Source: Phycisphaerae bacterium
GTDB lineage: Bacteria; Planctomycetota; Phycisphaerae; Tepidisphaerales; Tepidisphaeraceae
Length of the DNA: 34,381 bases
Reading direction: 5' to 3'
Assembly: GCA_026004655.1 (NCBI GenBank)
Contig: BPJO01000027.1
Span: 1-34,381 of the forward strand
The translations under genes were made by a program, and so were the position numbers. Below the pieces are notes generated by a model that worked only from the letters and a program-made list of their open reading frames with translations, was not told the origin of the DNA and did no database searches. Below are positions 8,796-18,300 of the stretch, in pieces. Within the stretch, counting starts at the first letter, position 1; the number at the start of each line of letters is the position of its first letter.

Positions 8796-10331
8796 TCAGG
8801 TCCCGGAGTCGTGGACATTTTCGGAGGCTTTCCTCTTGGCAAAAAACTGCTTGGCTGGTCCGGGAAACAGGATCGATAACAGAACATCGCGGTGCGAACG
8901 AATATTGTGATCTGACGTGAGGATCTGATCGAGATCGACCTCATCCACATAGTCAGCAGGCCGACGGGTGCACAGCTTTTCACCGGTTTCCAGTACTTTT
9001 TGAAGCACATCAGGATCAGGTTCAGCCGGTAACCGTCCGTAACGTCCGGCAATCAGAGCCTTAAACTCACGCGTCATCATGGAATAGGGTATCCCGGTCA
9101 TTACGTTGAATGCTGCCTGAGTTCCGATGATCTGACTGGTCGGTGTGACCAGTGGCACATACCCGGCGGCTTTGCGTACCCGAGATACTTCTTCAAGAAT
9201 TTTCGGAAGTAGATCGAGTTTTCCCTGTTCCTTGAGTTGATGATGCAGATTACTGATCATTCCCCCGGGGACTTGTGCATCGAGTTGCCTGCGATCGACC
9301 GGCGGGTAGCCCATTTCTATCATAAGCTGATCTTCGATAAGACTAATGGCCTGCTCCAAAAGGTTTTTATCCCGTGAGGACTGGTACTCTCGAACTCGTT
9401 GGACTGCTTGACGAACCAGCGTTTTGATCTTCGGATCCGGCTCTACAGGCCAAGGACGGCCGATGTGCTGTGGATTGGTATCCACGCTCTGAAGCTCCTG
9501 ACGAATACCACGCAATGCGGCATCAATTCGTGGGATCAATTTCAGATCAATTCCGAGGTCGATACCTAGCTCTCTTGCGAAATAGCTCATCAGTTCGACG
9601 GGCGGTTGGCTGGTACTGCCTGCCATCGGACCATACGCGGTATCGATGTAGTCCACACCCAACAACAACGCGACCACGTAACTCGTAATAGCTAACCCAT
9701 TGGTGCAGTGACTGTGAAGGGTAATCGGAATACCCGGAAAATGAGTCTGTAGGGCCCGAATGAGGTCATAAGCGGTTTCCGGATGAAGCAGGCCGGCCAT
9801 GTCTTTGATGGCCAGACTGTCAGCACCCAGGTCCAGGATCGAGCGGGCGAAATTGACAAAATGGTCAATATGATGCACCGGGCTAGTGGTATACGAGATT
9901 GCAGCCTCTGCGTGACCGTTGTAAGTTTTGACCGCCATGATCGGGACGGTGATGTTTCGCGGGTCATTCAGTGCATCGAAAATCCGTACACGTCTGTTCC
10001 CGCTGCGGACGGATTCCTTGAGAAATGCGACCACAACATTGTCGGCATAGGGGGAATAACCAAACAGATTCTGTCCTCGACACAGGGATCGGATCACGGG
10101 TCCGTTAGTACCCAGGCATTTTGCAAACCTGTCAAGTCTCTCGAACGGATCATCCCCGGTGAATCTTAACGCGCTGTCGAGCGTAGCGCCTCCCCACAAC
10201 TCAAGAATGTCATACCCGCTGTCCCGCAGCATCGGTAGAACTCTCATACACTGTTCAGTGCTCATACGGGTGGCCAGCAGGGACTGGTGTCCGTCCCGAA
10301 GGGATGTGTCTACCAATCGAGTCATACTCAT
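8796..10331 (-). CDS. pyruvate carboxylase subunit B / oxaloacetate decarboxylase alpha-type carboxyltransferase
   Basis: A 511-residue HMGL-like carboxyltransferase that moves CO2 between carboxybiotin and an oxo-acid such as pyruvate. Visible are the substrate/metal motif VDTSLRDGHQSLLATRM (residues 7-23), the biotin-carboxylation Lys176 in AIKDMAG and the metal ligands His206/His208 in LHSHCTNG, then the conserved DTAYGPMAGSTSQPP and the C-terminal PGGMISN and VTPTSQIIGTQA segments. It ends after the carboxyltransferase domain: no biotinyl domain with a K-M motif is present, so the biotin carrier must be a separate protein. ATG 10331 has AGGA six bases upstream. It is divergent from the ketoacyl-synthase gene and heads the minus-strand run with the esterase and HAD phosphatase. 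pycB and oadA cannot be told apart from this gene alone. Confidence 0.9.
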   Translation of the reverse strand: MSMTRLVDTSLRDGHQSLLATRMSTEQCMRVLPMLRDSGYDILELWGGATLDSALRFTGDDPFERLDRFAKCLGTNGPVIRSLCRGQNLFGYSPYADNVVVAFLKESVRSGNRRVRIFDALNDPRNITVPIMAVKTYNGHAEAAISYTTSPVHHIDHFVNFARSILDLGADSLAIKDMAGLLHPETAYDLIRALQTHFPGIPITLHSHCTNGLAITSYVVALLLGVDYIDTAYGPMAGSTSQPPVELMSYFARELGIDLGIDLKLIPRIDAALRGIRQELQSVDTNPQHIGRPWPVEPDPKIKTLVRQAVQRVREYQSSRDKNLLEQAISLIEDQLMIEMGYPPVDRRQLDAQVPGGMISNLHHQLKEQGKLDLLPKILEEVSRVRKAAGYVPLVTPTSQIIGTQAAFNVMTGIPYSMMTREFKALIAGRYGRLPAEPDPDVLQKVLETGEKLCTRRPADYVDEVDLDQILTSDHNIRSHRDVLLSILFPGPAKQFFAKRKASENVHDSGT

Positions 10332-10455
10332 CCATTTTCCTACACTTTCGGTACGACCATTTCAATGTATCTTACACACAGTCGACGTGACCCTCTCGGT
10401 AACAGGTGAGGCATTGCGTCGCGGTCGATTGAACGGACAACGAATAGTGGTTGTG

Positions 10456-11544
10456 ATGCATAGACGGTCATTTATTCAGGGATACGGTCTGATCGGGGCA
10501 AGAGGAAACTGCGCGGAAGACGTTTTTGAATCCATTGCCAGGGGAGAGGTTCTGCAAAATAACGAATGTTGTCCGCTACCTGCCGATAATGAGCCCCGGG
10601 TCGTACAGCTGGCGATGTCGGCGATCGAGCAAGCCGTTCAAAATGCGGGATGGGGGCAGGAAAGGGTGTCTGATCCTCGGACCGCTTTGGTGGTCGGGTC
10701 TAGTAAAGGTCCGGTTGACCAGTGGATTGCGGAAATCGAAGCAAAAGCACCTGTATCCGGATGGATCGGTTTGGCTGAACCAGCGGCACGGATCGGTCAG
10801 CGATTGAACATGTGCGGGCCCCGTTTGACCTATGCTGCAGCTTGTGCGTCGGGGTTGCACGCCTTGATTCAGGCGGACCATCTGATCCGCAGCGGACGGG
10901 TGGACCGGGCGATCGTGGTGGGGTGCGAATCGTCTGTTCATCCGATTTTCTCAGCCACCTTTCTTCGTATGGGGGCTTTGTCGCGACAAGGTGAATGTCT
11001 CCCGTTTGATCACGACCGGGATGGATTTCTGATTTCCGAAGCCGCAGCAGCCGTCTGTCTGGAAGTCAACAGCAAGCGTGGAATATGGATTGACGCAACA
11101 AACCTGTATGCCGACGCATACCATTTGACCTCTATTGATCCCCAAGCCGATACGCTGATGAGGATCTTATCCGGACTATGCCCCGAAAAAGGGGTTGACC
11201 TGGTTCATGCACACGGGACCGGTACCGAATTGAACGACCCGATCGAACTGTACGCCATCGAATCCTGTTTGCAGAAGGGGGATCGGCCTCACGTGTTTTC
11301 ACACAAGGCATCGATGGGACATACCCAGGGGGCTGCGGGAATGATCGGTGTGGTGTTAAATGTGATGATGCACGAACGACACACGGTTTTACCGATTGCG
11401 AATCTGCGCAAGCCTCTTGCAACTCGTTCGATCATACTCTCGCGACAGCGTGAACGTCGGGATCTGCGTCGAAGCTGGGTGTTGGCTGCCGGTTTTGGGG
11501 GAGTCCTTGCCGGGGTGAGCTTACAAAATCATTACGAATTATAA
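10456..11544 (+). CDS. beta-ketoacyl-ACP synthase family protein (FabF/KAS II-like, short)
   Basis: A thiolase-fold condensing enzyme of 362 residues, shorter than the ~410 of FabF. The Cys-His-His set is intact: Cys130 in AAACASGLHAL, His253 in HAHGTGTELNDP, and Lys284/His289 in HKASMGHTQGAAG; the FDHDRDGFLISEAAAA block is also clear. Outside these blocks it diverges from FabF (for example, the N-terminus and the C-terminal AGFGGVLAGVS). It is 124 bases from the divergent carboxyltransferase, away from the fab cluster and without an acyl carrier protein nearby. I chose ATG 10456 because family homology begins there; the frame stays open upstream without any recognisable domain, and no clear ribosome site is seen. 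It may be a secondary-lipid or polyene-type synthase rather than core FabF. Confidence 0.85.
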   Translation: MHRRSFIQGYGLIGARGNCAEDVFESIARGEVLQNNECCPLPADNEPRVVQLAMSAIEQAVQNAGWGQERVSDPRTALVVGSSKGPVDQWIAEIEAKAPVSGWIGLAEPAARIGQRLNMCGPRLTYAAACASGLHALIQADHLIRSGRVDRAIVVGCESSVHPIFSATFLRMGALSRQGECLPFDHDRDGFLISEAAAAVCLEVNSKRGIWIDATNLYADAYHLTSIDPQADTLMRILSGLCPEKGVDLVHAHGTGTELNDPIELYAIESCLQKGDRPHVFSHKASMGHTQGAAGMIGVVLNVMMHERHTVLPIANLRKPLATRSIILSRQRERRDLRRSWVLAAGFGGVLAGVSLQNHYEL

Positions 11545-11590
11545 CCCGGTTTTCATCGACAGTTCATGATAGATATCGAATAATTCGGAT

Positions 11591-12001
11591 ATGAAAGCGA
11601 TTCCAGCAGATTGGGTTAAAACGGTGACGATCCGTTCGGAAACGTCGAGACGGGACTGGCAGAAGGATCTGTATCGTGCCCAAAAACTAGCTCGTCTCAT
11701 GGACGCGAGGTTTGGGATTGGTCGTTTACGTTTCGGTGCCGACTCGATCATCGGACTTGTCCCGGTGGCAGGCGACGTTATCGCATTCCTGATCGGTCTG
11801 TACCCTGTGTTGCTTGCATACAAGTATCAGCTGGGCGGTTGGATAATTGCCCGAATGATTCTGAATCTGGGATTGGATGTGATCTTGGGCGCGGTTCCGG
11901 TTGTCGGTGATTTTGCTGATGTTTTTTACAAAGCCAATCTGAAAAATCTGCGTCTACTGGAACGTGCTCGTATCGATCATCTGCGAATAAACTCACGGTA
12001 A
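11591..12001 (+). CDS. DUF4112 family small membrane protein
   Basis: A 136-residue protein with the DUF4112 pattern: a charged N-terminal helix (LYRAQKLARLMDARFGIG), then two related hydrophobic segments each preceding a proline-containing turn, FGADSIIGLVPVAGDVIAF and LDVILGAVPVVGDFADVFYKANLKN. Two or three membrane-associated helices are likely. Function is unknown in the family. It sits 46 bases after the ketoacyl synthase and 38 before the next gene on the same strand, consistent with co-transcription. No catalytic residues are apparent. Confidence 0.8.
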   Translation: MKAIPADWVKTVTIRSETSRRDWQKDLYRAQKLARLMDARFGIGRLRFGADSIIGLVPVAGDVIAFLIGLYPVLLAYKYQLGGWIIARMILNLGLDVILGAVPVVGDFADVFYKANLKNLRLLERARIDHLRINSR

Positions 12002-12039
12002 GATTTGATCTTTACACGGATTCATGCAATCTTTCAGGA

Positions 12040-12897
12040 ATGTTTTTGAATCATTCCATCGGACAGTGGATCGAATTACGCAAACCGGCCTGTGAGACCC
12101 CGCTTTGGCGTTACGTTTATGGTGGAAAACCCAAACCGTTTTTTCACCCGTTGGCTACGCCCTCGGGGCATGTTCTGAGCCTTTACGAACCATCAGACCA
12201 TGTCTGGCATCGTGGGTTGTGGTACGCGATCAAGTTCATCAACGGCGACAACTTCTGGGAAGAAAAGACAGATAACCCCTGGGGAACCCAGCAGACACCC
12301 GTTCCGCCTGACGTGTCCTGTCAACCGGGGGACCGAATCCGCGTCGATTCTCGGATCCGATGGGTCACGCCGCAGGGCAAAACACTGGTCCATGAGAAAC
12401 GGACTTTCGTCCACGTGCCCCTGGATCCAAACATGTATGCACTGGATTTTACGTTCGCACTGACTTTCACCGAAGACGTGACCTTGGACCGTACCCCTTT
12501 TACCACATGGGGGGGCTACGGCGGACTTTGTCTGCGAGGAAATCGAAATTGGCTGAAAACCAAACTATTGTTTGACGACAATACCACCAGTGATCGCCCA
12601 ACCCCAAAAACAAGCAAATGGTGTGATCTGACGGGTCTGATCGACGGTGCGCGGGATATGCAGGTGGGGGTAGCAACATTTGATCATCCCTCCAACCCAC
12701 GCCACCCGACACCCTGGTACGGGTCAACCGGACCAGGTCATTACTACAACGCGGCCTTTTTGTTCAACGAACCAATGAAATTGTTGACCGGTCAATCCCT
12801 TGTACAAAAGTATCGCGTGCTAGTTCATGATCATGCATTGTCATGCGATCGATTGAACGATCTTTACTCAGATTACGTGAACCGTGAACAGTCGTAA
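12040..12897 (+). CDS. DUF6807 / PmoA-family protein
   Basis: A 285-residue member of the family annotated as methane oxygenase PmoA-like or DUF6807, common in Planctomycetota and Bacteroidota next to sugar-degrading genes; the real function is unknown and it is not a methane monooxygenase subunit. Visible family motifs are WRYVYGGKPKPFFHPLATPSG, DHVWHRGLWYAIKFINGDNF, and the Gly-Gly-Leu-Cys-Leu-Arg and HPSNPRHPTPWY segments. There is no signal peptide. CAGGA abuts the ATG, an unusually tight spacing, so the start is a little uncertain. Alanine dehydrogenase follows after 41 bases. Confidence 0.8.
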   Translation: MFLNHSIGQWIELRKPACETPLWRYVYGGKPKPFFHPLATPSGHVLSLYEPSDHVWHRGLWYAIKFINGDNFWEEKTDNPWGTQQTPVPPDVSCQPGDRIRVDSRIRWVTPQGKTLVHEKRTFVHVPLDPNMYALDFTFALTFTEDVTLDRTPFTTWGGYGGLCLRGNRNWLKTKLLFDDNTTSDRPTPKTSKWCDLTGLIDGARDMQVGVATFDHPSNPRHPTPWYGSTGPGHYYNAAFLFNEPMKLLTGQSLVQKYRVLVHDHALSCDRLNDLYSDYVNREQS

Positions 12898-12938
12898 AGA
12901 TCCGTGACGGCCTATGATTTCAAACGGAGAAGACGCCT

Positions 12939-14042
12939 ATGCGCATCGGAATACCGAAAGAGATCAAATCGGACGAATATCGGGTTGCAATCATGCCGGT
13001 AGGCGTAGATACGCTGGTTTCTGCGGGACATGAGGTGGTTATCCAAACTCAAGCCGGTGTGGGAAGCGGTTTTTCGGACGAAGATTACGTGTCTGCCGGT
13101 GCAAGGATTGCGTCTTCAGCCGAAGAAGTGTTCGGGTTTGCGGACATGGTGATGAAGGTGAAAGAGCCCCAGCCGTCCGAAATGTCATTGTTTCGTCCCG
13201 GTCAGATCGTATTTACCTATTTTCACTTTGCTGCCGACCTACTTCTAACGCGGTCTTGTCTCGACGCAGGGATTATAGCGATCGCGTATGAAACGATCCG
13301 GGATCGCAAGGGGACTTTGCCGTTATTAACCCCGATGAGTGAAGTGGCCGGGAAGATGAGCATCCAGGAAGGAGCTAAGTATCTGGAAAAACCGATGAGC
13401 GGTCGGGGAATTTTGCTTGGGGGTGTTCCTGGGGTTCCTCCTGCGCATGTGGTGGTGCTGGGAGGGGGAGTGGTCGGGACCAACGCCGCCAAAGTGGCTG
13501 CGGGTTTGGGAGCAAACGTCGTCCTGATGGATGTGAGTGTGGACCGATTGCGCTATCTGGATGATGTGATGCCTGCTAACGTCACCACGCTTTACTCGGA
13601 TCGTTACAACATTCAAGAGAATTTGAAATTGGCCGATCTGGTAATCGGTGCGGTTCTGATTCCCGGTGCCAAGGCTCCGCGGTTGGTGACACGAGATCAT
13701 CTGAAAATGATGAAAAACGGATCGGTGATTGTGGATGTCGCGATCGATCAGGGCGGGTGCGTCGAGACCAGTCGTCCGACGACGCACCGGGAACCGACTT
13801 ATATTGTCGAGGGTGTAGTGCATTATTGTGTGACGAACATGCCCGGTGCGGTCGGAAGAACCAGCACGATCGCGCTGTGCAACGCGACGTTGCCTTATGC
13901 GCTTCGGATCGCCAACGAAGGATATGAGTCTGCTGCTGCAAATGATCCTGGGTTTGCAGAGGGGATCAACATGGTTCAGGGTCGAGTGACCAACGCCGCG
14001 GTTGCGGAGGCCTTCGGGCTACGGTGTGAGCCGGTTCAATAA
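12939..14042 (+). CDS. ald: alanine dehydrogenase
   Basis: NAD-dependent interconversion of L-alanine with pyruvate and ammonia, in the cytoplasm. It is 367 residues, the family length. Visible are MRIGIPKEIKSDEYRVA at the N-terminus, the pyruvate-binding Lys75 in VKEP and the catalytic His96 in YFHFAA, the nucleotide fold GGGVVGTNAA with Asp198 ending the second strand (VVLMDVS), IGAVLIPGAKAPRLV, DVAIDQGG and NMPGAVGRTST. GGAG lies eight or nine bases before the ATG. The TPR gene starts 13 bases after its stop and is probably translated from the same message. Confidence 0.96.
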   Translation: MRIGIPKEIKSDEYRVAIMPVGVDTLVSAGHEVVIQTQAGVGSGFSDEDYVSAGARIASSAEEVFGFADMVMKVKEPQPSEMSLFRPGQIVFTYFHFAADLLLTRSCLDAGIIAIAYETIRDRKGTLPLLTPMSEVAGKMSIQEGAKYLEKPMSGRGILLGGVPGVPPAHVVVLGGGVVGTNAAKVAAGLGANVVLMDVSVDRLRYLDDVMPANVTTLYSDRYNIQENLKLADLVIGAVLIPGAKAPRLVTRDHLKMMKNGSVIVDVAIDQGGCVETSRPTTHREPTYIVEGVVHYCVTNMPGAVGRTSTIALCNATLPYALRIANEGYESAAANDPGFAEGINMVQGRVTNAAVAEAFGLRCEPVQ

Positions 14043-14055
14043 AAGGAGTTGTCAC

Positions 14056-14364
14056 ATGTCACGACTGGAACAATTGCATCGGTTGTTGGAAAAATCGCCC
14101 GAAGATCCGTTTCTGACATATGGCATTGCACTGGAGCATAAAAAACAGGGTGAGTTTGACCAAGCCGTGGAGTGGTTGGACCGGACAATCCGAGCGGATG
14201 CGAACTATTGTTACGCGTATTACCAGAAGGGACAGGTTTTAGAACAACTAGGGCGGATCGAGGACGCCCGAAAGGCTTATCGAGCCGGAATCGAAGCAGC
14301 CCGACGGGTGGGAGACGCTCACGCCGAAGGAGAAATTGCCGGGGCGGAGGAGATGCTGGGATGA
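14056..14364 (+). CDS. small TPR-repeat protein
   Basis: A 102-residue protein made almost entirely of tetratricopeptide-like helices: DPFLTYGIALEHKKQGEFDQAVEWLDRTI is spread over residues ~18-45 and YCYAYYQKGQVLEQLGRIED follows, then RKAYRAGIEAARRVGD. TPRs bind other proteins; the partner is unknown. The ATG at 14056 has a perfect AAGGAG eight bases upstream, and the gene sits 13 bases after ald. There is no signal peptide or membrane helix. Similar short TPR proteins are common in planctomycete genomes. Confidence 0.82.
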   Translation: MSRLEQLHRLLEKSPEDPFLTYGIALEHKKQGEFDQAVEWLDRTIRADANYCYAYYQKGQVLEQLGRIEDARKAYRAGIEAARRVGDAHAEGEIAGAEEMLG

Positions 14365-14411
14365 AACAAATGCCTCGGTTTGTCACAGGCTTGTGAGCAC
14401 GGATTCAAATC

Positions 14412-15317
14412 ATGGTTCGGTCTTTGTTGCATTTTTTCAACACGCCTAACTGGGACCGTCAGCACCGTTGGCGAACCCTGGTCTGGAACGGAATGGCTGG
14501 TCTAGGATTGACCGGGGTTCATGCCTTGCCCGTTAGTCGGCACTGGGTGGAAGTGCACCGACGAAATATTTCCATGCCCCATCTTGATCCGGCGTTTCAG
14601 GGTTTTCGCATCGTTCAGATATCGGATTTGCATTACAGCCCGATGGTCTGGTCGCAGTACCTGAGGCAGTTTGTCGCATGGGTGAACGAACTTCAGCCGG
14701 ACTTGGTGGTGGTAACCGGTGACCTGGTAACAGGGGGATATCGGTGGTCGCGTAAAATAGCGAGAATTCTCGAGAAATTCCGGTCTACCCACGGAACGAT
14801 CTGTACATTCGGAAACCACGATTACTCGCTATACGGCAAACGTCGTGTGATCGAAGGGTTGCGCCGCGCTGATTTTCTGGAAAAATGCCTGGAATCGCGT
14901 GGTTTGATCGTTCTGAGGAATGAGGTTCTGCGAATCTACCACAAAGGATCTAGGTTACCGTTGACAATCGTGGGACTCGATGACGAATGGTCCGGAAATA
15001 TTGATCCCGGAAAAGCATGGAAAGACGTCTTACCGAATGAATCGATCGTGTGCCTGAATCACAACCCGGCTAATGCCGACGACTTGCTGGAATATCCCTG
15101 GCATCTGATGCTCAGCGGACACACCCACGGCAGACAACTGGGAACCAGTCGTATGGGTAAACGTCTCTACGGACACCTGACACGACGTTATACCCATGGA
15201 TATTACTCCGTGGGTGGGCGGCACTTATATGTCAATAGGGGGTTGAGCTATGGTCAGCGAATCAAACGGTGGTGCCGTCCTGAAATCAGTGTTTTCCGGT
15301 TAATACCTGAGAGTTGA
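14412..15317 (+). CDS. calcineurin-like metallophosphoesterase (YkuE/YaeI type)
   Basis: A dinuclear-metal phosphoesterase of 301 residues. All five motifs are visible: ISDLHYSP (Asp72, His74), VVTGDLV, FGNHDY, a His in CLNHNP and GHTHGRQ. A moderately hydrophobic stretch near residues 22-40 precedes the catalytic domain and might associate with the membrane, as in YkuE/YaeI proteins, some of which hydrolyse UDP-2,3-diacylglucosamine-like or other phosphodiester substrates. The substrate here cannot be assigned. It lies 47 bases after the TPR gene and 32 before mfd. Confidence 0.88.
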   Translation: MVRSLLHFFNTPNWDRQHRWRTLVWNGMAGLGLTGVHALPVSRHWVEVHRRNISMPHLDPAFQGFRIVQISDLHYSPMVWSQYLRQFVAWVNELQPDLVVVTGDLVTGGYRWSRKIARILEKFRSTHGTICTFGNHDYSLYGKRRVIEGLRRADFLEKCLESRGLIVLRNEVLRIYHKGSRLPLTIVGLDDEWSGNIDPGKAWKDVLPNESIVCLNHNPANADDLLEYPWHLMLSGHTHGRQLGTSRMGKRLYGHLTRRYTHGYYSVGGRHLYVNRGLSYGQRIKRWCRPEISVFRLIPES

Positions 15318-15349
15318 AACCGTTCAGGGGACGGTCTAGCATTTTCGGT

Positions 15350-18300
15350 ATGAAAATCGATCTTCCCGCGAGTGTCGGGCGGCTTTTGGCTGCGCCCGAC
15401 TTTCTCAAACTTGCGCAGAGGTTGGAAGAACACCGTATTACAGCGGCTTATGGGTTGCATGGTTCGTCATCCCGTGCTGTCGTCGCATCGGTGTGGATGA
15501 ACCTGAAAAGACCCATCGTCTTTATTTGTGGACACCTCGACGAAGCCGATGATATTGCCGACGACCTCGAACTGTTTACAGGCATACGCCCGAAAGTCTT
15601 CCCAAGTCTGGAAATTGTGGGCAATCTTGGACGTGTGAGTGAGGAACAAGCCGCAAATCGAATGCGTATGGTCGTTCAACTCTGGTCAGGCCAACAACCC
15701 CCGATGATCGTGACTCCCGTTCAGTCGCTGATGCAACCGGTCCCAGCTAGAGACGACATCAAGCATTTGATCCGTCAATTGTCTCCGGGAACACAAATCG
15801 AGCCGGAAAAACTGATCTCGTGGTTGTCGGATCACGGGTATAACCGCGTCGAACAGTGTGAGATCCCCGGTGATTTTGCCGTCCGGGGAGGAATTATCGA
15901 CCTGTATCTTCCCGGGGAATGGGATGAACAATCTGACCTGGTAGGACTTCCGGTCCGAATCGATTTTTTCGGAGATCAGATCGAATCACTGAAACGTTTT
16001 GAACTCGAAACACTAGGCTCCGGCGAACCGCTGGATAGCGTATCGGTCGTGGACATTCGTGGACAAATCTCAGGGACGACCGCACAGACACACTTTTTTT
16101 CTTATCTGAAGGAAGATTCGATCGTTGTATTGCACCAGCCTCTTGAGATTCAGGAACAGGCCCGGAGCTATCTGGATCGGGTCCCGGACATCCGCGGGAT
16201 CTACCCGTTGAGTGCGGTTCTCCGTCATGCAGGCGAGTTTAAGGTGCTTGAAATGAGTGAGTTTGATCAGGGGCTGACCAGCATTCCCACCCTGATCGGT
16301 GATCAAGAGCCGGTCCGTCAGGCATTGCCGATCCGTTCGGTGCAAAAGTTCGAAACGGTCCCCGCCAAGGCGATTCATGAACTGGCGGAGCTTGCTCGCG
16401 AATACGATGTGGTCGTTTTCTGTGAAAATGAAGGTGAACAGAAACGATTCCGGGAAATGCTCGATACCGAAGAGCCTGGGTTGTCGGATCGTATCGACCT
16501 GTCGATCGGTTATCTGCATCGGGGTTTTGTGTACGAACCGGTCGCGGGTTTTTCGGGAGATGTATCAAGTGCGTCTCCTGAGTCAATCATTTTTCCACGT
16601 CCGTTGGCTTTGGTGGGGCATCACGAACTGTTTCATCGGTTTGAGATCCGACGACGCACAAAACGAGTCATCAACGCCAGACCTGTGGATTCGTTTCTGG
16701 ATCTGCAGGTCGGCGATTATGTCGTGCATGTGGCCCACGGGATTGCGAAGTTCATGGGGCTTAGGACCATGGAAAAAGACGGGCAAACCGAGGAATATCT
16801 AACTCTTCGATTTGCCGATAATGCCACACTGCACGTCCCCGCGGCACGGATCAATCTGATCCAGAAATACGTCGGTGGATTCAGCGGTGCTCCTCGACTC
16901 TCACGGTTGGGTTCGGGGGTATGGGATAAGCAAAAAGAAAAGGTTGCGGATGCGGTCATGGACATGGCTGCGGAGCTGATCGAAGTTCAGGCCGCTCGGT
17001 CTGCCGAAATCGGGACCGCGTTCCCACCTGATAGTGAATGGCAGAAAGAGTTCGAAGCCGAGTTTCCCTACACACCTACACCGGACCAGCTTACCAGCGC
17101 AGAAGAAATCAAACAGGATATGATGAAACCCCGTCCGATGGATCGTCTGTTGTGCGGGGATGTCGGATACGGCAAAACCGAACTGGCCATGCGGGCGGCT
17201 TTCAAAGCCTGCGAAATCGGAAAACAGGTCGCCGTTTTGGTTCCCACGACCGTCCTGGCCGAGCAACATTATCGATCATTCCGAGAACGCATGGCCAGCT
17301 ATCCGTTCGTGATCGAGTCGATTTCACGTCTTAAAACCAGGCGAGAATCCAGTATGATTCTGAACGATCTGGCTGCGGGACGCGTGGATATCATTATTGG
17401 GACACATCGTCTTTTGAGTACGGACGTTAAGTTTCACGACCTGGGACTGGTGATCATCGACGAGGAACAACGCTTCGGGGTCACCCACAAGGAACGCCTG
17501 AAAAAGCTACGTATTCACGTAGACGTACTGACCATGACGGCAACTCCCATCCCGCGGACACTTCACATGTCGATGCTGGGGCTGAGGGACATTTCATCAT
17601 TATCCACCGCACCCCAAGATAGACGAGCAGTGGTCACCGAGGTGATGGCTTATGACAAACAGCGGATCAGACTCGCCATTCTTCGTGAATTGCAGAGGGA
17701 AGGGCAGGTGTATTACCTTCACAACCGTGTTCAGAGCATCTTGAACGCCGCTGAGGAAATTCAACAGTTGGTTCCCGAAGCTCGAATCCTCATCGCTCAC
17801 GGACAAATGCCCGAAGATGAAATGGAAGAGGCGATGCTCAAGTTCGTCCGTCACGAGGCAGACATTCTGGTCTGCACGACGATCATCCAATCCGGACTGG
17901 ATATCCCCAACGCCAATACGATCATTATTGATGAGGCTGAGAATTTGGGTCTTTCCGAATTGCACCAGCTCCGGGGCAGAGTCGGCCGATGGAAACATCG
18001 CGCCTATTGTTATCTGCTCATTCCCGGGGATCGTCCTCTAACGGAAAGGGCCCTTCAACGTCTTCAAGCGATTGAGAAATATTCGCATCTGGGTGCAGGA
18101 TTCAAGATCGCGATGCGTGATCTGGAAATCCGGGGTGCCGGTAATGTGCTGGGACCGGAGCAAAGCGGGTATATCGCCACCGTCGGGTACGAGCTGTATT
18201 GTCAGCTTCTTGAAGAAGCCGTGCATCAGCTCAAGCACCAGAAGAAAATCACACGTCCAGAAGCCCATGTCGAAATAGGTGTTACCGGGATCATTCCCAA

